64,000 nucleotides of DNA from Jannaschia sp. Os4 (GTDB lineage: Bacteria > Pseudomonadota > Alphaproteobacteria > Rhodobacterales > Rhodobacteraceae), in NCBI RefSeq assembly GCF_016820245.1, contig NZ_JAFCAR010000005.1, positions 372,001 to 436,000 on the forward strand. Reading direction: 5' to 3'. This document shows, in pieces, positions 15,421 through 25,223 of the stretch. The notes under the pieces are model-generated. The model was not told the origin of the DNA. It saw nothing but the letters and a program-made list of their open reading frames with translations, and did no database searches. Position numbers and translations under genes: made by a program. Position 1 is the first letter of the stretch. Every line of letters begins with the position of its first letter.

Positions 15421-17394
15421 ATGTTCGTCGAACTCGGCCACCTCGCCCTCGTCCTCGCCCTCGCCTGCGCCGTGGTGCAGGCGACGCTGCCGCTGGTGGG
15501 CGCCCACAAGGGCTGGGCGGGCTGGATGGCGATTGCGCGGCCCGCCGCGACGATGCAGTTCCTCCTCGTCGCGGTCAGCTTCGCGGCGCTGACCTACGCC
15601 TTCGTGGCGAGCGACTTCAGCCTGCGGCTCGTCGTGCTGAACTCGCACACGGACAAGCCGCTGCTCTACAAGGTTACGGGCGTGTGGGGGAACCACGAGG
15701 GCTCGCTGCTGCTGTGGGTGCTGATCCTCGCGCTCTTCGGGGCCGCCGCCGCGTGGTTCGACGGGGGCCTGCGCGAGACGTTCCGGGCGCGGGCCTTGGC
15801 GGTGCAGGCCGCCGTAGGCGTGGCGTTCTACCTGTTCATCCTGTTCACCTCCAACCCGTTCACCCGGCTGGAGGTGCCGCCGTTCAACGGCGAGGACCTG
15901 AACCCGCTGCTGCAGGATCCCGGCTTGGCGTTCCATCCGCCGTTCCTCTACCTCGGCTACGTGGGCCTGAGCATGGCGTTCAGCTTCGCGGTCGCCGCGC
16001 TGATCGAGGGGCGGGTGGACGCGGCGTGGGGCCGGTGGGTGCGCCCGTGGACCTTGGCGGCGTGGCTGTTCCTGACGGTGGGCATCGCGCTGGGGTCGTG
16101 GTGGGCCTACTACGAGCTGGGCTGGGGCGGGTTCTGGTTCTGGGATCCGGTGGAGAACGCGTCGTTCATGCCGTGGCTCTTCGCCGCCGCGCTGCTGCAC
16201 TCCGCCATCGTGGTCGAGAAGCGCGAGGCGCTGAAGGCGTGGACGATCCTGCTCGCCATCCTCGCCTTCGGGTTCTCGCTGATAGGCACGTTCATCGTGC
16301 GCTCGGGGGTGATCACCTCCGTCCACGCCTTCGCGAACGACCCGGAGCGGGGCCGGTGGATCCTCGTGATCCTCGCGGTGTTCATGGGCGGCGCGCTCGC
16401 GCTCTTCGCGTGGCGCGCCGGGGCGATGCAGACGCGCGCCGTCTTCGCGCTGATGAGCCGCGAGTCGGCGCTGGTCGCGAACAACCTCCTGCTGGCGGTG
16501 TCCTCGCTGGTGGTGTTCGTCGGAACGGTCTGGCCCTTGGTGGCCGAGATGGCGTTCGGGCGGAAGCTGTCGGTCGGGCCGCCGTTCTTCGACGCGGCCT
16601 TCACGCCCTTCGTGGTCGCGCTGGCGGTGATCCTGCCGTTCGGCTCCCTGCTGCCGTGGAAGCGGGGCAAGCTGGACCGCGCCGCCAAGGCGCTTTGGCC
16701 GGCCGCGCTGCTGGCGGTCGCGGTGGCGGGGCTCGCGTGGGCGCTGAACACGGGGCGCTCGCTGGCCGGGCCGGTTGGGGCGGGGCTGGGCGCATGGCTC
16801 GTGGTCGCGGCGGCGATCGACCTGTGGGCGCGCACGGGCCGGGGCGAGGCGGCCGCGCGGCTGGGGCGCCTGACGCGGCTGCCGCGGGCGGACTGGGGCA
16901 AGGCGATCGCCCATGCGGGGCTGGGCGTGACGATCTTCGGGGTCGGCGCGCTGACCGCGTGGGAGCAGGAGGAGATCGCGGCGCTCGCCATCGGCGAATC
17001 GCTGACTGTGGGGTCCGTGGAGGCGCGCTTGGACGCGGTCGACCGGGTCGAGGGGCCGAACTACGTGGCCACGGTGGCGACGCTCTACGTGACCGAGGGC
17101 GACGACGTGGTCGGCGTGATGCGCCCGGAGAAGCGGGTCTACCCCGTGGCGCGGATGCCCACGACGGAGGCCGGCATCGACAACGGGATCACGCGGGACC
17201 TCTACGCCGTGATCGGCGACCCGCAGGTGGGCGGGGGCTGGGCCGTGCGGGTCTACATCAAACCCTTCGCCAACTGGATCTGGGGCGGGTGCATCCTGAT
17301 GGCCTTGGGCGGCCTCGTGTCGCTGTCGGACCGGCGCTACCGGGTGGCGGCGGGCGCGCGGCGGGCGCCGCGCGCGGCGGTGCCGGCGGAATGA
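15421..17394 (+). CDS. ccmF: Cytochrome c haem lyase subunit
   Basis: 657 residues with 13 or more predicted membrane helices. CcmF with CcmH attaches haem to apocytochrome c in the periplasm. The tryptophan-rich WWD haem-handling motif is clear as GGFWFWDPVENASFMPW near residues 236-252, with conserved histidines in WGNHEGSLLLW, in LAFHPPFLYLGY and near VITSVHAFANDP. Length is normal. ccmH overlaps its last four bases (ATGA), which implies coupling. It follows the holin gene by 90 bp. Confidence 0.97.
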   Translation: MFVELGHLALVLALACAVVQATLPLVGAHKGWAGWMAIARPAATMQFLLVAVSFAALTYAFVASDFSLRLVVLNSHTDKPLLYKVTGVWGNHEGSLLLWVLILALFGAAAAWFDGGLRETFRARALAVQAAVGVAFYLFILFTSNPFTRLEVPPFNGEDLNPLLQDPGLAFHPPFLYLGYVGLSMAFSFAVAALIEGRVDAAWGRWVRPWTLAAWLFLTVGIALGSWWAYYELGWGGFWFWDPVENASFMPWLFAAALLHSAIVVEKREALKAWTILLAILAFGFSLIGTFIVRSGVITSVHAFANDPERGRWILVILAVFMGGALALFAWRAGAMQTRAVFALMSRESALVANNLLLAVSSLVVFVGTVWPLVAEMAFGRKLSVGPPFFDAAFTPFVVALAVILPFGSLLPWKRGKLDRAAKALWPAALLAVAVAGLAWALNTGRSLAGPVGAGLGAWLVVAAAIDLWARTGRGEAAARLGRLTRLPRADWGKAIAHAGLGVTIFGVGALTAWEQEEIAALAIGESLTVGSVEARLDAVDRVEGPNYVATVATLYVTEGDDVVGVMRPEKRVYPVARMPTTEAGIDNGITRDLYAVIGDPQVGGGWAVRVYIKPFANWIWGGCILMALGGLVSLSDRRYRVAAGARRAPRAAVPAE

Positions 17395-17954
17395 GGTGGG
17401 CGTTGCCGCTCGTGCTGGCCGCCGCGCCGGCCCTCGCCGTGCTTCCGGACGAGGTGCTGGACGACCCGGTCCTCGAGCAGCGGGCGCGGGACCTGTCGGA
17501 GGGGCTGCGCTGCCTCGTGTGCCGCAACGAGTCGATCGACGAGAGCAACGCGGGGCTGGCGCGGGACCTGCGGCTGCTCGTGCGCGAGCGGCTGGTCGCG
17601 GGCGACAGCGACGCGGAGGTGCTGGACTACCTCGTGGGGCGCTACGGGGAGTACGTGCTGCTCGAGCCGACCCGGGGCGGGGCGAACGCGCTGCTCTGGG
17701 GCGCGCCGCTGGCGCTGCTGCTGCTCGGGGGCGCCGGCTCGGCGGTCTACATCTCGCGGCGCGCGCCGCGCGCGGAGGACGGGCTGTCGGAGACCGAGGA
17801 GGCGCGGCTGGCCGCGCTGCTCGACGGGGGCACGGTCAGCGGGGGCACGGTCGGCGGGGGCATAGTCGATGGGCGCGCGGTCGGCGACGGCTCGCGCGGG
17901 GATGGGCCGCTCGGCGACGACGCGGTCGACGCGGCGCGGCGGGACCATACCTGA
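17391..17954 (+). CDS. ccmH: Cytochrome c maturation thiol-reducing subunit
   Basis: 187 residues from ATG at 17391, overlapping the ccmF stop as ATGA. Signal peptide 1-16, then the redox motif LRCLVCRNE with Cys41 and Cys44, which keeps the apocytochrome CxxCH reduced, then EVLDYLVGRYGEYVLL and one membrane helix near 103-122. The usual family length is about 150; the extra C-terminus (from about 145) is a low-complexity run of short Gly/Val/Asp repeats (GGTVSGGTVGGGIVDG). The CcmI part is not fused or adjacent. Confidence 0.93.
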   Translation: MRWALPLVLAAAPALAVLPDEVLDDPVLEQRARDLSEGLRCLVCRNESIDESNAGLARDLRLLVRERLVAGDSDAEVLDYLVGRYGEYVLLEPTRGGANALLWGAPLALLLLGGAGSAVYISRRAPRAEDGLSETEEARLAALLDGGTVSGGTVGGGIVDGRAVGDGSRGDGPLGDDAVDAARRDHT

Positions 17955-18048
17955 GAGGCCTCGGGAGGGCGATCCGGCCGGGGATCCCCGGGGACCGTCC
18001 TTGACGCGGGCCGCCTGCCCGGACGACGCTCGGGCCGGGGGGAGCGCG

Positions 18049-19208
18049 ATGACGGGCACGGATCACTTGGGCACGGATCACGAGGGGGCGGTGCGCGCGC
18101 GGCGCGCGGAGGACGTGGCGCGCTTCGCGGAGCGGCGGGGCGTGGTGGACCGGGTGCAGCACGCGCTGCACGTCACGCCCGCCTTGGTGCCGCTGATCGT
18201 GCTGGCGGTGGCCGTCCTCGGGTTCACGTGGTGGCTGGGTCCGCGCTTCCTGCAGCAGCTGCCGCTGATCATGCAGCAGGTGCAGATCGTGGGCGTGCTG
18301 GCCGCCGCGCAGACGCTCATCATCCTGACCGCCGGGATCGACCTGTCGGTGGGGGCCATCGCGGTCTTCACCTCCGTGGTGATCGGGCAGGTCAGCTTCC
18401 GCTACGGGGTGCCGCCCGCGGCGGCCATCGCGGCGGGGCTGGCCGTGGGCGCGGCGATCGGCGCGGCCAGCGGCTGGCTGGTGAGCCGGGCCAAGCTGCC
18501 GCCCTTCATCGTGACGCTGGGCATGTGGCAGATCGTGCTGGCGACGAACTACCTCTACTCGCGCAACGAGACGATCCGCTCGCGCGAGATTCGCGAGGAG
18601 GCGCCGATGCTGCAATGGCTGGGCGCGAAGCCCAACGAGCAGATCGTCCGGTGGATCGAGGCGTCGCGCGGGATCGAGTGGGAGCGGCGGCGGCCCGCCG
18701 AGACGGACAGCGCGTTCCTCGACTTCCTCTGGGCCACGAACGTCACCTACGGCGTGGTGGTGATGGTCCTGCTCTTCGCCGTGCTGGCCTATGCGCTGCG
18801 GGCGACCGCGTGGGGGCGGCACGTCTACGCGGTGGGGGACGACCCCGAGGCGGCGGAGCTGGCGGGCGTGGACGTGCGCCGGACGCTGATGAGCGTCTAC
18901 GTGATCGCGGGCGCGATCTGCGCCGTCGCGGGCTGGATCATGATCGGGCGGTTCGGATCGGTGTCGCCATCGGCCTCGACCGGGGTGCTGGGCAACATCC
19001 AGTCGATCACCGCCGTCGTCATCGGGGGCATCTCGCTGTTCGGGGGGCGCGGCTCGATCTGGGGGGCGTTCTTCGGGGCGCTGATCGTCGGCGTGTTCGA
19101 GCTGGGCCTCAGGATGGCGGGGGCGGACGCGCAGTGGACCTACCTGCTGATCGGGACGCTGATCATCGGCGCGGTGGGCGTGGACCAGTGGATCAGGAAG
19201 GTGGCGGC

Positions 19209-19212
<4 letters not shown>
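18049..19212 (+). CDS. frcC: Sugar ABC transporter permease (FrcC-like)
   Basis: 387 residues from ATG at 18049 with GGGGGGAGCG upstream. Multiple membrane helices and the family segments TAGIDLSVGAIAVFTSVV, SRAKLPPFIVTLGMWQ, GDDPEAAELAGV and AVVIGGISLFGGRGSIWG identify a ribose/fructose-type (carbohydrate uptake 2) permease. A long hydrophilic loop around 180-220 (IEWERRRPAETDS) is typical of FrcC. The next two genes are an ATPase and a FrcK-like kinase, the order found in rhizobial fructose loci, so fructose is the likely substrate. The periplasmic binding protein normally upstream is absent; ccmH lies there instead. Confidence 0.85.
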
Positions 19213-19969
<757 letters not shown>

Positions 19970-19973
<4 letters not shown>

Positions 19974-20557
19974 CGCCCGAGGCCGTGGCGGACCGCATCC
20001 GCGCGCTGCCGGTGCCCGAGGGTGGGCGGACGCTGACCGCCTTGGTCGGGCCGCCCGCGTCGGGGAAGTCGACGCTGTCCAAGCGGATCGTGAAGGCGCT
20101 GGGGGCCGAGGGCGCGCTCGTGACGATGGACGGGTGGCATCTGGACGACCGGCTGCTGGGGCCGATGGGCCTGCGGTCGCGCAAGGGCGCGCCGGAGACG
20201 TTCGACCTGGGCGGTCTGGCGCGGACGCTGGCGGCGGTCCGGGCGGGGGGCGTCGTGTACCTGCCGGTGTTCGACCGCGCGCGCGAGATCGCCATCGCGG
20301 GGGCGGCGGTGGTCCCGGCGGAGGCGCGGCACGTGGTGGTCGAGGGGAACTGGCTGCTGCTGGACGAGCCGGGGTGGCGTGATCTGGAATGGAACCTGTC
20401 GGTGCGGCTGGACGTGTCGGAGGCGGTGCTGCGGGAGCGGCTGTCCGAGCGGTGGGCCGACCGGGCGGACGGGGCGGCGTGGATCGAGGCGAACGACCTG
20501 CCCAACGCGCGCCGGATGGTGGAGCGGTCGCGGGCGGCGGACGTGGTGATCGGATAG
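19970..20557 (+). CDS. frcK: FrcK-like kinase of fructose transport operon
   Basis: 195 residues, overlapping frcA as ATGA. The P-loop GPPASGKST (27-35), VTMDGWHLDD and VVVEGNWLLLDEPGW place it among uridine/pantothenate-kinase-like P-loop kinases that accompany fructose ABC transporters as FrcK. Its substrate has been proposed to be the incoming sugar or a nucleoside; the sequence alone does not settle that. A separate PfkB-type sugar kinase lies at 52308-53180. A GC hairpin and repeats follow. Confidence 0.78.
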
Positions 20558-20594
20558 CGGGGCACGGCTCGCGCTTCGTGCCTTGGCCCGGTGC

Positions 20595-20613
20595 GCGGGG
20601 GCGCAGCCCCCGC
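20595..20613 (+). other. GC-rich hairpin after frcK
   Basis: GCGGGGGC and GCCCCCGC (20595-20602, 20606-20613) form a perfect 8-bp stem with a three-base loop 38 bases after the frcK stop. No T-run follows. It is probably the transcript end or processing signal of the frc operon and directly abuts the repeat described next. Confidence 0.45.
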
Positions 20614-20755
20614 AGGGCCAGCGCCGACCCGCCCCACGGGGCGGCGCTTCGTCTCCGTCCGCGCGCCGAAGGAGCTGTCCTCCGACGGTGGGAGGGATCA
20701 AGTGCTTCGCGGATGGGTCGGATGCGCCACCCCACGGGTCGGCGCTGGCCCTGCG
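20611..20755. repeat. Interspersed repeat, family B, copy 1, with 21-bp perfect inverted arms
   Basis: Perfect 21-base arms at 20611-20631 and 20735-20755 (beginning CGCAGGGCCAGCG and ending CGCTGGCCCTGCG) enclose about 100 bases. The right part, with GGGAGGGATCAAGTGCTTCG then GCGGATGGGTCG and GGCCCTGCG, is related to the elements at 23026-23155 and 33060-33186. No gene is credible in the 276-bp gap 20558-20833. The ribosome site for selD is a weak GGGGGACG. Confidence 0.65.
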
Positions 20756-20833
20756 TTCGACGACGGCGCATGTCGGAGCGTCCTGACGCGCGCGTGACTT
20801 GAACCTCCGCTCCCGGCGGGGGACGACGCCCCC

Positions 20834-22924
20834 ATGCAGGACCATCCCCTCACCCGCGACCTCATCCTGATCGGCGGCGGTCACGCCCACGCGCTCGTGC
20901 TGCGCCGCTGGGGGATGGACCCGCTGCCGGGCGCGCGGCTGACGGTGATCAACCCCGGCGCGACGGCGCCCTACACGGGGATGCTGCCTGGGCACGTGGC
21001 GGGGCACTACACGCGCGACGAGCTGGACATCGACCTCGTGCGGTTGTGCCGGTTCGCCGGCGCCGCGCTGATCGACGCGAAGGCGACGGATGTGGACGCG
21101 GCGGCCAAGCGCGTGCGCGTCGAGGGGCCCGGGTGGCTGGACTACGACGTGGCCTCGCTGGACGTGGGCATCCACGCCGAGATGCCGTCCCTCCCCGGCT
21201 TCGCCGCGCATGGCGTGGGGGCCAAGCCCTTGGACGTCTTCGCGCGGGCGTGGCGGGCGCACCGGGACGGGCCGGGCGGGCCGGTCGCGGTGATCGGGGG
21301 CGGCGTGGCGGGGGTCGAGCTGGCGATGGCGATGGCGCATGCCCGCCCGGGCGACGGCGTGACGGTGATCGAGGCCGAGGCCGACCTGACGGGGATGGGC
21401 GCGCGGGCGAAGGCCCTGCTGCGGCAGGCGATGGACCGGCTGGGCGTGGCGTTGCGGACCGGCGCGACGGTGGAGCGCGTCGAGGCGGATGCGGTGGTGC
21501 TGACGGACGGGACGCGCGTGCCTGCCGCGCTGACGGTCGGCGCGGCGGGGGCGCGGCCCCACGCTTGGATCGGAGAGACGGGCCTGCCGCTCCACGAAGG
21601 GTTCGTCCGGGTCGGGCCGACCCTGCAGGTGGAGGGGCATCCGGACCTCTTCGCCGCCGGGGACTGCGCCCACCTGACCCACGCGCCGCGCCCCAAGGCG
21701 GGCGTCTTCGCGGTGCGCGAGGCGCCGGTTTTGCACGACAACCTGCGCGCGGCGCTGGCGGGCGGGCGGATGCGGGCGTTCCGACCGCAGCGGAGCTACC
21801 TCAAGCTGGTCTCGCTGGGCGGCAAGTCGGCGCTGGCGGAGAAGGGCGTGACGGTCGCGGGGCCGTGGCTCTGGCGGTGGAAGGACCGGATCGACCGGGC
21901 GTTCATGGACAAGCTGACGGTCCTGCCCGCGATGCGCGTCGAGGCGCCTGCGGTGGCGGCGCTGGGCGGCGAGGAGGTGGCCAAGCCGCTCTGCGCCGGG
22001 TGCGGGGCGAAGGTGGGGGGCGACGCGCTGGCCGAGGCGCTGTCGGCGGTGCCGGTCACGCGGGAGGACGTGCTGACGCGGCCGGGCGACGACGCGGCGG
22101 TGCTGCGCGTGGGGGGCGCGCGGCAGGTCTGGACGACGGACCATCTGCGGGCGGTGACGCGGGACGAGGCGCTCATGGCGCGGATCGCCTGCGTCCATGC
22201 GCTGGGCGACGTGTGGGCGATGGGGGCGGTGCCGCAGGCGGCGCTGGCGTCGCTGGTGCTGCCGCGGATGAGCGAGGCGCTGCAGCGGCGGTCGCTCCGG
22301 GTGGTGCTGGACGCGATGACGGAGGTGCTGGGGGCCGAGGGCGCGGACCTCGTGGGCGGGCACACGACGATGGGGGCGGAGGCGACCTATGGATTGTCGC
22401 TGACGGGGCTTCTGGAGGGCGAGCCGGTGGGGCTGGGCGGGGCGCGGGCGGGCGACCTCCTGGTGCTGACGAAGCCTGTGGGGACGGGCGTGGTGCTGGC
22501 GGCCGAGATGGCGGGCGTGGCGCGGGGGCGCGACGTGCTGGCCGTGCTGGAGGCGATGGCGACGCCGCAGGGGGCGATGGCGCGGCGGCTGGCCGGGGCG
22601 CATGCGATGACGGACGTGACGGGGTTCGGGCTGGCGGGGCATCTGGCGGCGATGTGCCGGGCGTCGGGCGTGGGCGCGGAGGTCGATCCGGACGCGGTGC
22701 CGGTGCATCCGGGCGCGCTCGCGGCGGTGGAGGCGGGGGTCGCCTCGTCGCTCTGGGCGGCGAACCGGCGGGCGGCGCCGGTGGCGGCGGCGGCGGGGCC
22801 GCTGGGGGACCTGCTGTGGGATCCGCAGACGTCGGGCGGGCTGCTGGCGGCGGTGGAGGTGGCGCCGGAGGGGGCCACGGTGATCGGGCGGGTGATCGAG
22901 GGGAGCGGGGTGCGGGTGGTTTAG
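20834..22924 (+). CDS. selD: FAD-dependent oxidoreductase–selenide water dikinase fusion
   Basis: 696 residues, twice the size of plain SelD. Residues 1 to about 370 are an NADH dehydrogenase-like flavoprotein with two dinucleotide loops (LIGGGHAHAL near 11 and AVIGGGVAGVELA near 152) and AAGDCAHL. Residues about 375-696 are selenophosphate synthase: catalytic Cys and Lys in CAGCGAKVGG (384-393), then PGDDAAV, TTDHLRAVTRD, HALGDVWAMG, GGHTTMGAEATYG and DVTGFGLAGHL. The product is selenophosphate. The flavoprotein half may reduce selenium for the synthase. It converges on mnmH, the only selenium-using gene visible, so tRNA selenouridine is the likely use. Confidence 0.93.
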   Translation: MQDHPLTRDLILIGGGHAHALVLRRWGMDPLPGARLTVINPGATAPYTGMLPGHVAGHYTRDELDIDLVRLCRFAGAALIDAKATDVDAAAKRVRVEGPGWLDYDVASLDVGIHAEMPSLPGFAAHGVGAKPLDVFARAWRAHRDGPGGPVAVIGGGVAGVELAMAMAHARPGDGVTVIEAEADLTGMGARAKALLRQAMDRLGVALRTGATVERVEADAVVLTDGTRVPAALTVGAAGARPHAWIGETGLPLHEGFVRVGPTLQVEGHPDLFAAGDCAHLTHAPRPKAGVFAVREAPVLHDNLRAALAGGRMRAFRPQRSYLKLVSLGGKSALAEKGVTVAGPWLWRWKDRIDRAFMDKLTVLPAMRVEAPAVAALGGEEVAKPLCAGCGAKVGGDALAEALSAVPVTREDVLTRPGDDAAVLRVGGARQVWTTDHLRAVTRDEALMARIACVHALGDVWAMGAVPQAALASLVLPRMSEALQRRSLRVVLDAMTEVLGAEGADLVGGHTTMGAEATYGLSLTGLLEGEPVGLGGARAGDLLVLTKPVGTGVVLAAEMAGVARGRDVLAVLEAMATPQGAMARRLAGAHAMTDVTGFGLAGHLAAMCRASGVGAEVDPDAVPVHPGALAAVEAGVASSLWAANRRAAPVAAAAGPLGDLLWDPQTSGGLLAAVEVAPEGATVIGRVIEGSGVRVV

Positions 22925-23025
22925 ATGGTCACGTCTACGGGTCGAGGCCCCGGCTCAGGGCCGGGGCGGGGGATCTTCGGGCGAGGCACCCAGCGCGATA
23001 CGACCGCGTAGCGGTCCGCGCATCC

Positions 23026-23155
23026 CCGGGCCGTCCCCCGGCCCGGCGATTGGTCGATCGTGGGCGAGACACGGGGACGTCGTGCGGGAGTGAGGGATAA
23101 AGTGCGCAGCGGACGGGTGGATCGCCGCGCCACGGCCCTGCGATGCGCTCCCGCG
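23026..23155 (-). repeat. Interspersed repeat, family B, copy 2
   Basis: Between the converging selD and mnmH genes, about 130 bases are closely similar to 33060-33186: shared blocks are CCCCCGGCCCGGCGATTGGT, GTGAGGGATAAAG and CGCCACGGCCCTGCGATGCG. On the minus strand it begins two bases after the mnmH stop. The rest of the gap (22925-23025) holds short GC palindromes and no gene. Confidence 0.7.
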
Positions 23156-23157
23156 CG

Positions 23158-24192
23158 CTATATTTCGTTGACGATCCGCTCCGCCGCGCCCGCGAGCGCG
23201 CCGTCCGACAGGTCCTCCAGCCGCAGCCGCAGCACCTCCCGCCGTGCGCCGCCGTGGTCGCGGTAGCGGGGGTCGTAGTGGTGCTCGATCAGGGCGGCGG
23301 CGAGGGGCTCGAGGCGGCCCTCGGCGGCCATGGCGTGCCATGCCTCGATCCGGTCGCGGGGGTTGTAGGGGCGCAGGGAATCGATCCGCTCGCACAGGAG
23401 TGTGGGGTCGGAGAGGTCCGGGTAGGCGCGCACGAGATGGGCGGCGCGGGCATGGGCCGGGGCGTCGAGGCGTACGACCTCCGCCGTGCCCATCGCGGCC
23501 CAGAGCGAGGGCGGCAGGCGGATGCGCCCGATGGCGGTGGACTCGGCCTCGAGGAAGAGGGGCCGCGCGGGGTCGGCGCGGACGAGGGCGTCGGCGAGCT
23601 GGCTCTCGAACCACTTCTGCGAGGGCTGCGGCTCGCCGGGCCACGACCCGAAGTTGGAGCCGCGGTGGACGGCGATGCCCTCGAGGTCGATCGTCTGCGC
23701 GCCCGCCGCCGCGAGGTGGTGGAGCAGGTGGGTCTTGGCGGTGCCCGTGCCCCCGTCGATCAGCACGAGGCGGTGGGGCAGGGCCGCGTCGTAGAGCAAG
23801 GCCTTCACCTGTGCGCGGTAGGCCTTGTAGCCGCCCGCCACCGTGTCGGCGCGCCAGCCGACTTGGCTCAGGATCGTGGTGAACGAGCCCGAGCGCTGGC
23901 CCCCGCGCCAGCAATAGACGAGGGGGCGCCATCCGCCGGTGCGGTCGGCGAGCGGGCCTTCGAGATGCGCGGCGGCGTTGCGGGCGACGAGGGCCGCGCC
24001 GATCTTGCGCGCGCGGAAGCGGTCCTCGCGGACGTAGATGGTGCCGACGGTCGCGCGCTCGGCGTCCGAGAGCACGGGCAGGGAGATCGCGCCGGGGACG
24101 TGGTCCTCGGCGAACTCGGACGGGGCGCGGACGTCGATGACCTCGTCGAAGGGCTGGTCGTGCAGGACGGGCAGGGCGGGGGTGATCGGCAT
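23158..24192 (-). CDS. mnmH: tRNA 2-selenouridine synthase
   Basis: 344 residues. It replaces sulfur by selenium in the wobble 2-thiouridine of tRNAs for Lys, Glu and Gln using selenophosphate. An N-terminal rhodanese domain has DVRAPSEFAEDHVPGAI and active-site Cys94 in VYCWRGGQRSGS; a C-terminal P-loop domain has GGTGTAKT (147-154), HRGSNFGSWPGEPQPSQKWFE and EAESTAIGRIRLP, all characteristic. It converges with selD, its donor enzyme, so the pair is a complete selenouridine module. Confidence 0.96.
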   Translation of the reverse strand: MPITPALPVLHDQPFDEVIDVRAPSEFAEDHVPGAISLPVLSDAERATVGTIYVREDRFRARKIGAALVARNAAAHLEGPLADRTGGWRPLVYCWRGGQRSGSFTTILSQVGWRADTVAGGYKAYRAQVKALLYDAALPHRLVLIDGGTGTAKTHLLHHLAAAGAQTIDLEGIAVHRGSNFGSWPGEPQPSQKWFESQLADALVRADPARPLFLEAESTAIGRIRLPPSLWAAMGTAEVVRLDAPAHARAAHLVRAYPDLSDPTLLCERIDSLRPYNPRDRIEAWHAMAAEGRLEPLAAALIEHHYDPRYRDHGGARREVLRLRLEDLSDGALAGAAERIVNEI

Positions 24193-24202
24193 GGGGCGGG
24201 GC

Positions 24203-24946
24203 CTAGCGCGCGGCGGGCCAGCCGTCGAGGAAGCGGGCGATGGCGGCGGCCATGCCCACGGGGTCGTCGCGCATCTGCATGTGGCCCGCCCGCGGCATCA
24301 CCTCGACCCGGGCGTCGGGCAGGCGGCGGGCCATCCGCTCGCCCGCGCCGTCGGTGGCGGGGTTGCCGCCCGCCATGAGGCAGAGGGTGGGGCAGGCGAT
24401 CCGCGGCAGGTAGGGCCGCCCGTCGAAGCGGCGCACGGCGCGCATCAGGCGCGGCAGCGTCATCGCGTGCTCGTGCAGCATGGAGGCGCGGACCTGCGCG
24501 TCGGCGCCCTCGGTGCCGATGTCCCAGTCCCGCAGCACGACGCGCGTGGCCCGCTCGTGGCCCACGGCGGCGGCGCCCGCGCCCATCGCGACGATGCGGA
24601 GCCAGTTCACCGGCGTGTCGGCGGGCTTGGAGAAGGTGTCGGCGAGGATCAGCCGCGCGGGCGGCAGGGGGCCGGCGGCGAGGACCATCGCCACCATGCC
24701 GCCGAAGGAGTGGCCGAGCAGGGCGAAGGGGGCGCCGCCCACGGCGTCGCGCAACTCGGGCGCGAGGGTCTCGGCCACGCATTCCGCCGTGGAGCGGCGC
24801 GGCGCGGGACGGTCGCCGTGGCCGGGCATGTCGGGGGTCAGCACACGGAGGCGCCGGGGCAGGTGCGGCAGCAGCGGCGCCCAGCAGCGGTGGTCCGTGC
24901 CGCCGCCGTGGAGGAGGACGAGGGTGGGGGCGGGGGTCGGGGTCAT
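24203..24946 (-). CDS. Alpha/beta hydrolase
   Basis: 247 residues. The oxyanion segment LLHGGGTDHRCW, TPDMPGHGDR, nucleophile elbow GHSFGG with Ser80 and catalytic histidine in RAGHMQMRDDP near 225 give a complete serine hydrolase triad pattern. The family covers esterases and C-C bond hydrolases, and nothing here fixes the substrate. It lies ten bases upstream of mnmH on the same strand and could be cotranscribed with it, with no known functional link. Confidence 0.85.
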   Translation of the reverse strand: MTPTPAPTLVLLHGGGTDHRCWAPLLPHLPRRLRVLTPDMPGHGDRPAPRRSTAECVAETLAPELRDAVGGAPFALLGHSFGGMVAMVLAAGPLPPARLILADTFSKPADTPVNWLRIVAMGAGAAAVGHERATRVVLRDWDIGTEGADAQVRASMLHEHAMTLPRLMRAVRRFDGRPYLPRIACPTLCLMAGGNPATDGAGERMARRLPDARVEVMPRAGHMQMRDDPVGMAAAIARFLDGWPAAR

Positions 24947-25058
24947 TGCGGTGCAGGTGCGGCGCTCGGGGCGGAAGGCAAGGTTCGGGCCGTGCGCGCA
25001 CGCGGTGCGCGAGGCGCGGCCGGGCTAGCGATGCGCATGCGCTAGGACCCGAGCCCGT

Positions 25059-25120
25059 CATCCTCAGGCCCGACCCGGGGATCCCGGTGGATGGAGGTCC
25101 CCGCGTCGGGCCCGGGGATG
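25059..25120. repeat. Imperfect inverted repeat in intergenic gap
   Basis: Arms of 24 bases (25059-25082 and 25097-25120) match at 20 positions when one is reverse-complemented, built around CAGGCCCGACCCGGGGAT and CGTCGGGCCCGGGGATG. The CGTCATCCTC-type edge is familiar from interspersed repeats in alphaproteobacteria. A second perfect hairpin, CCGCGCGC-GAGA-GCGCGCGG, sits at 25144-25163. The gap 24947-25223 has no credible gene. Confidence 0.6.
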
Positions 25121-25198
25121 AGGGGATGGGGGGACCCGTCGGACCGCGCGCGAGAGCGCGCGGCATCGGCCCTCGACTCAATCTACCGGATCGAGCCG

Positions 25199-25217
25199 TG
25201 CCCGCCTGCGGCGGGCA
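25199..25217 (-). terminator. Hairpin after fpr
   Basis: TGCCCGCC (25199-25206) and GGCGGGCA (25210-25217) form a perfect 8-bp stem with a three-base loop, starting six bases past the fpr stop on the minus strand. There is no clear T-tract, so termination strength is uncertain. Confidence 0.5.
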
Positions 25218-25223
25218 CCGGGC

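Noticed and set aside
17955-18048. TTGACG (18001-18006) as the frcC promoter -35
   Set aside because: The position 17 bp downstream reads CGACGC, which is not a credible -10; left unassigned.
20834-24192. Selenoprotein with in-frame TGA suspected because selD is present
   Set aside because: No gene in the window continues past a TGA with family similarity, and mnmH alone explains the need for selenophosphate.
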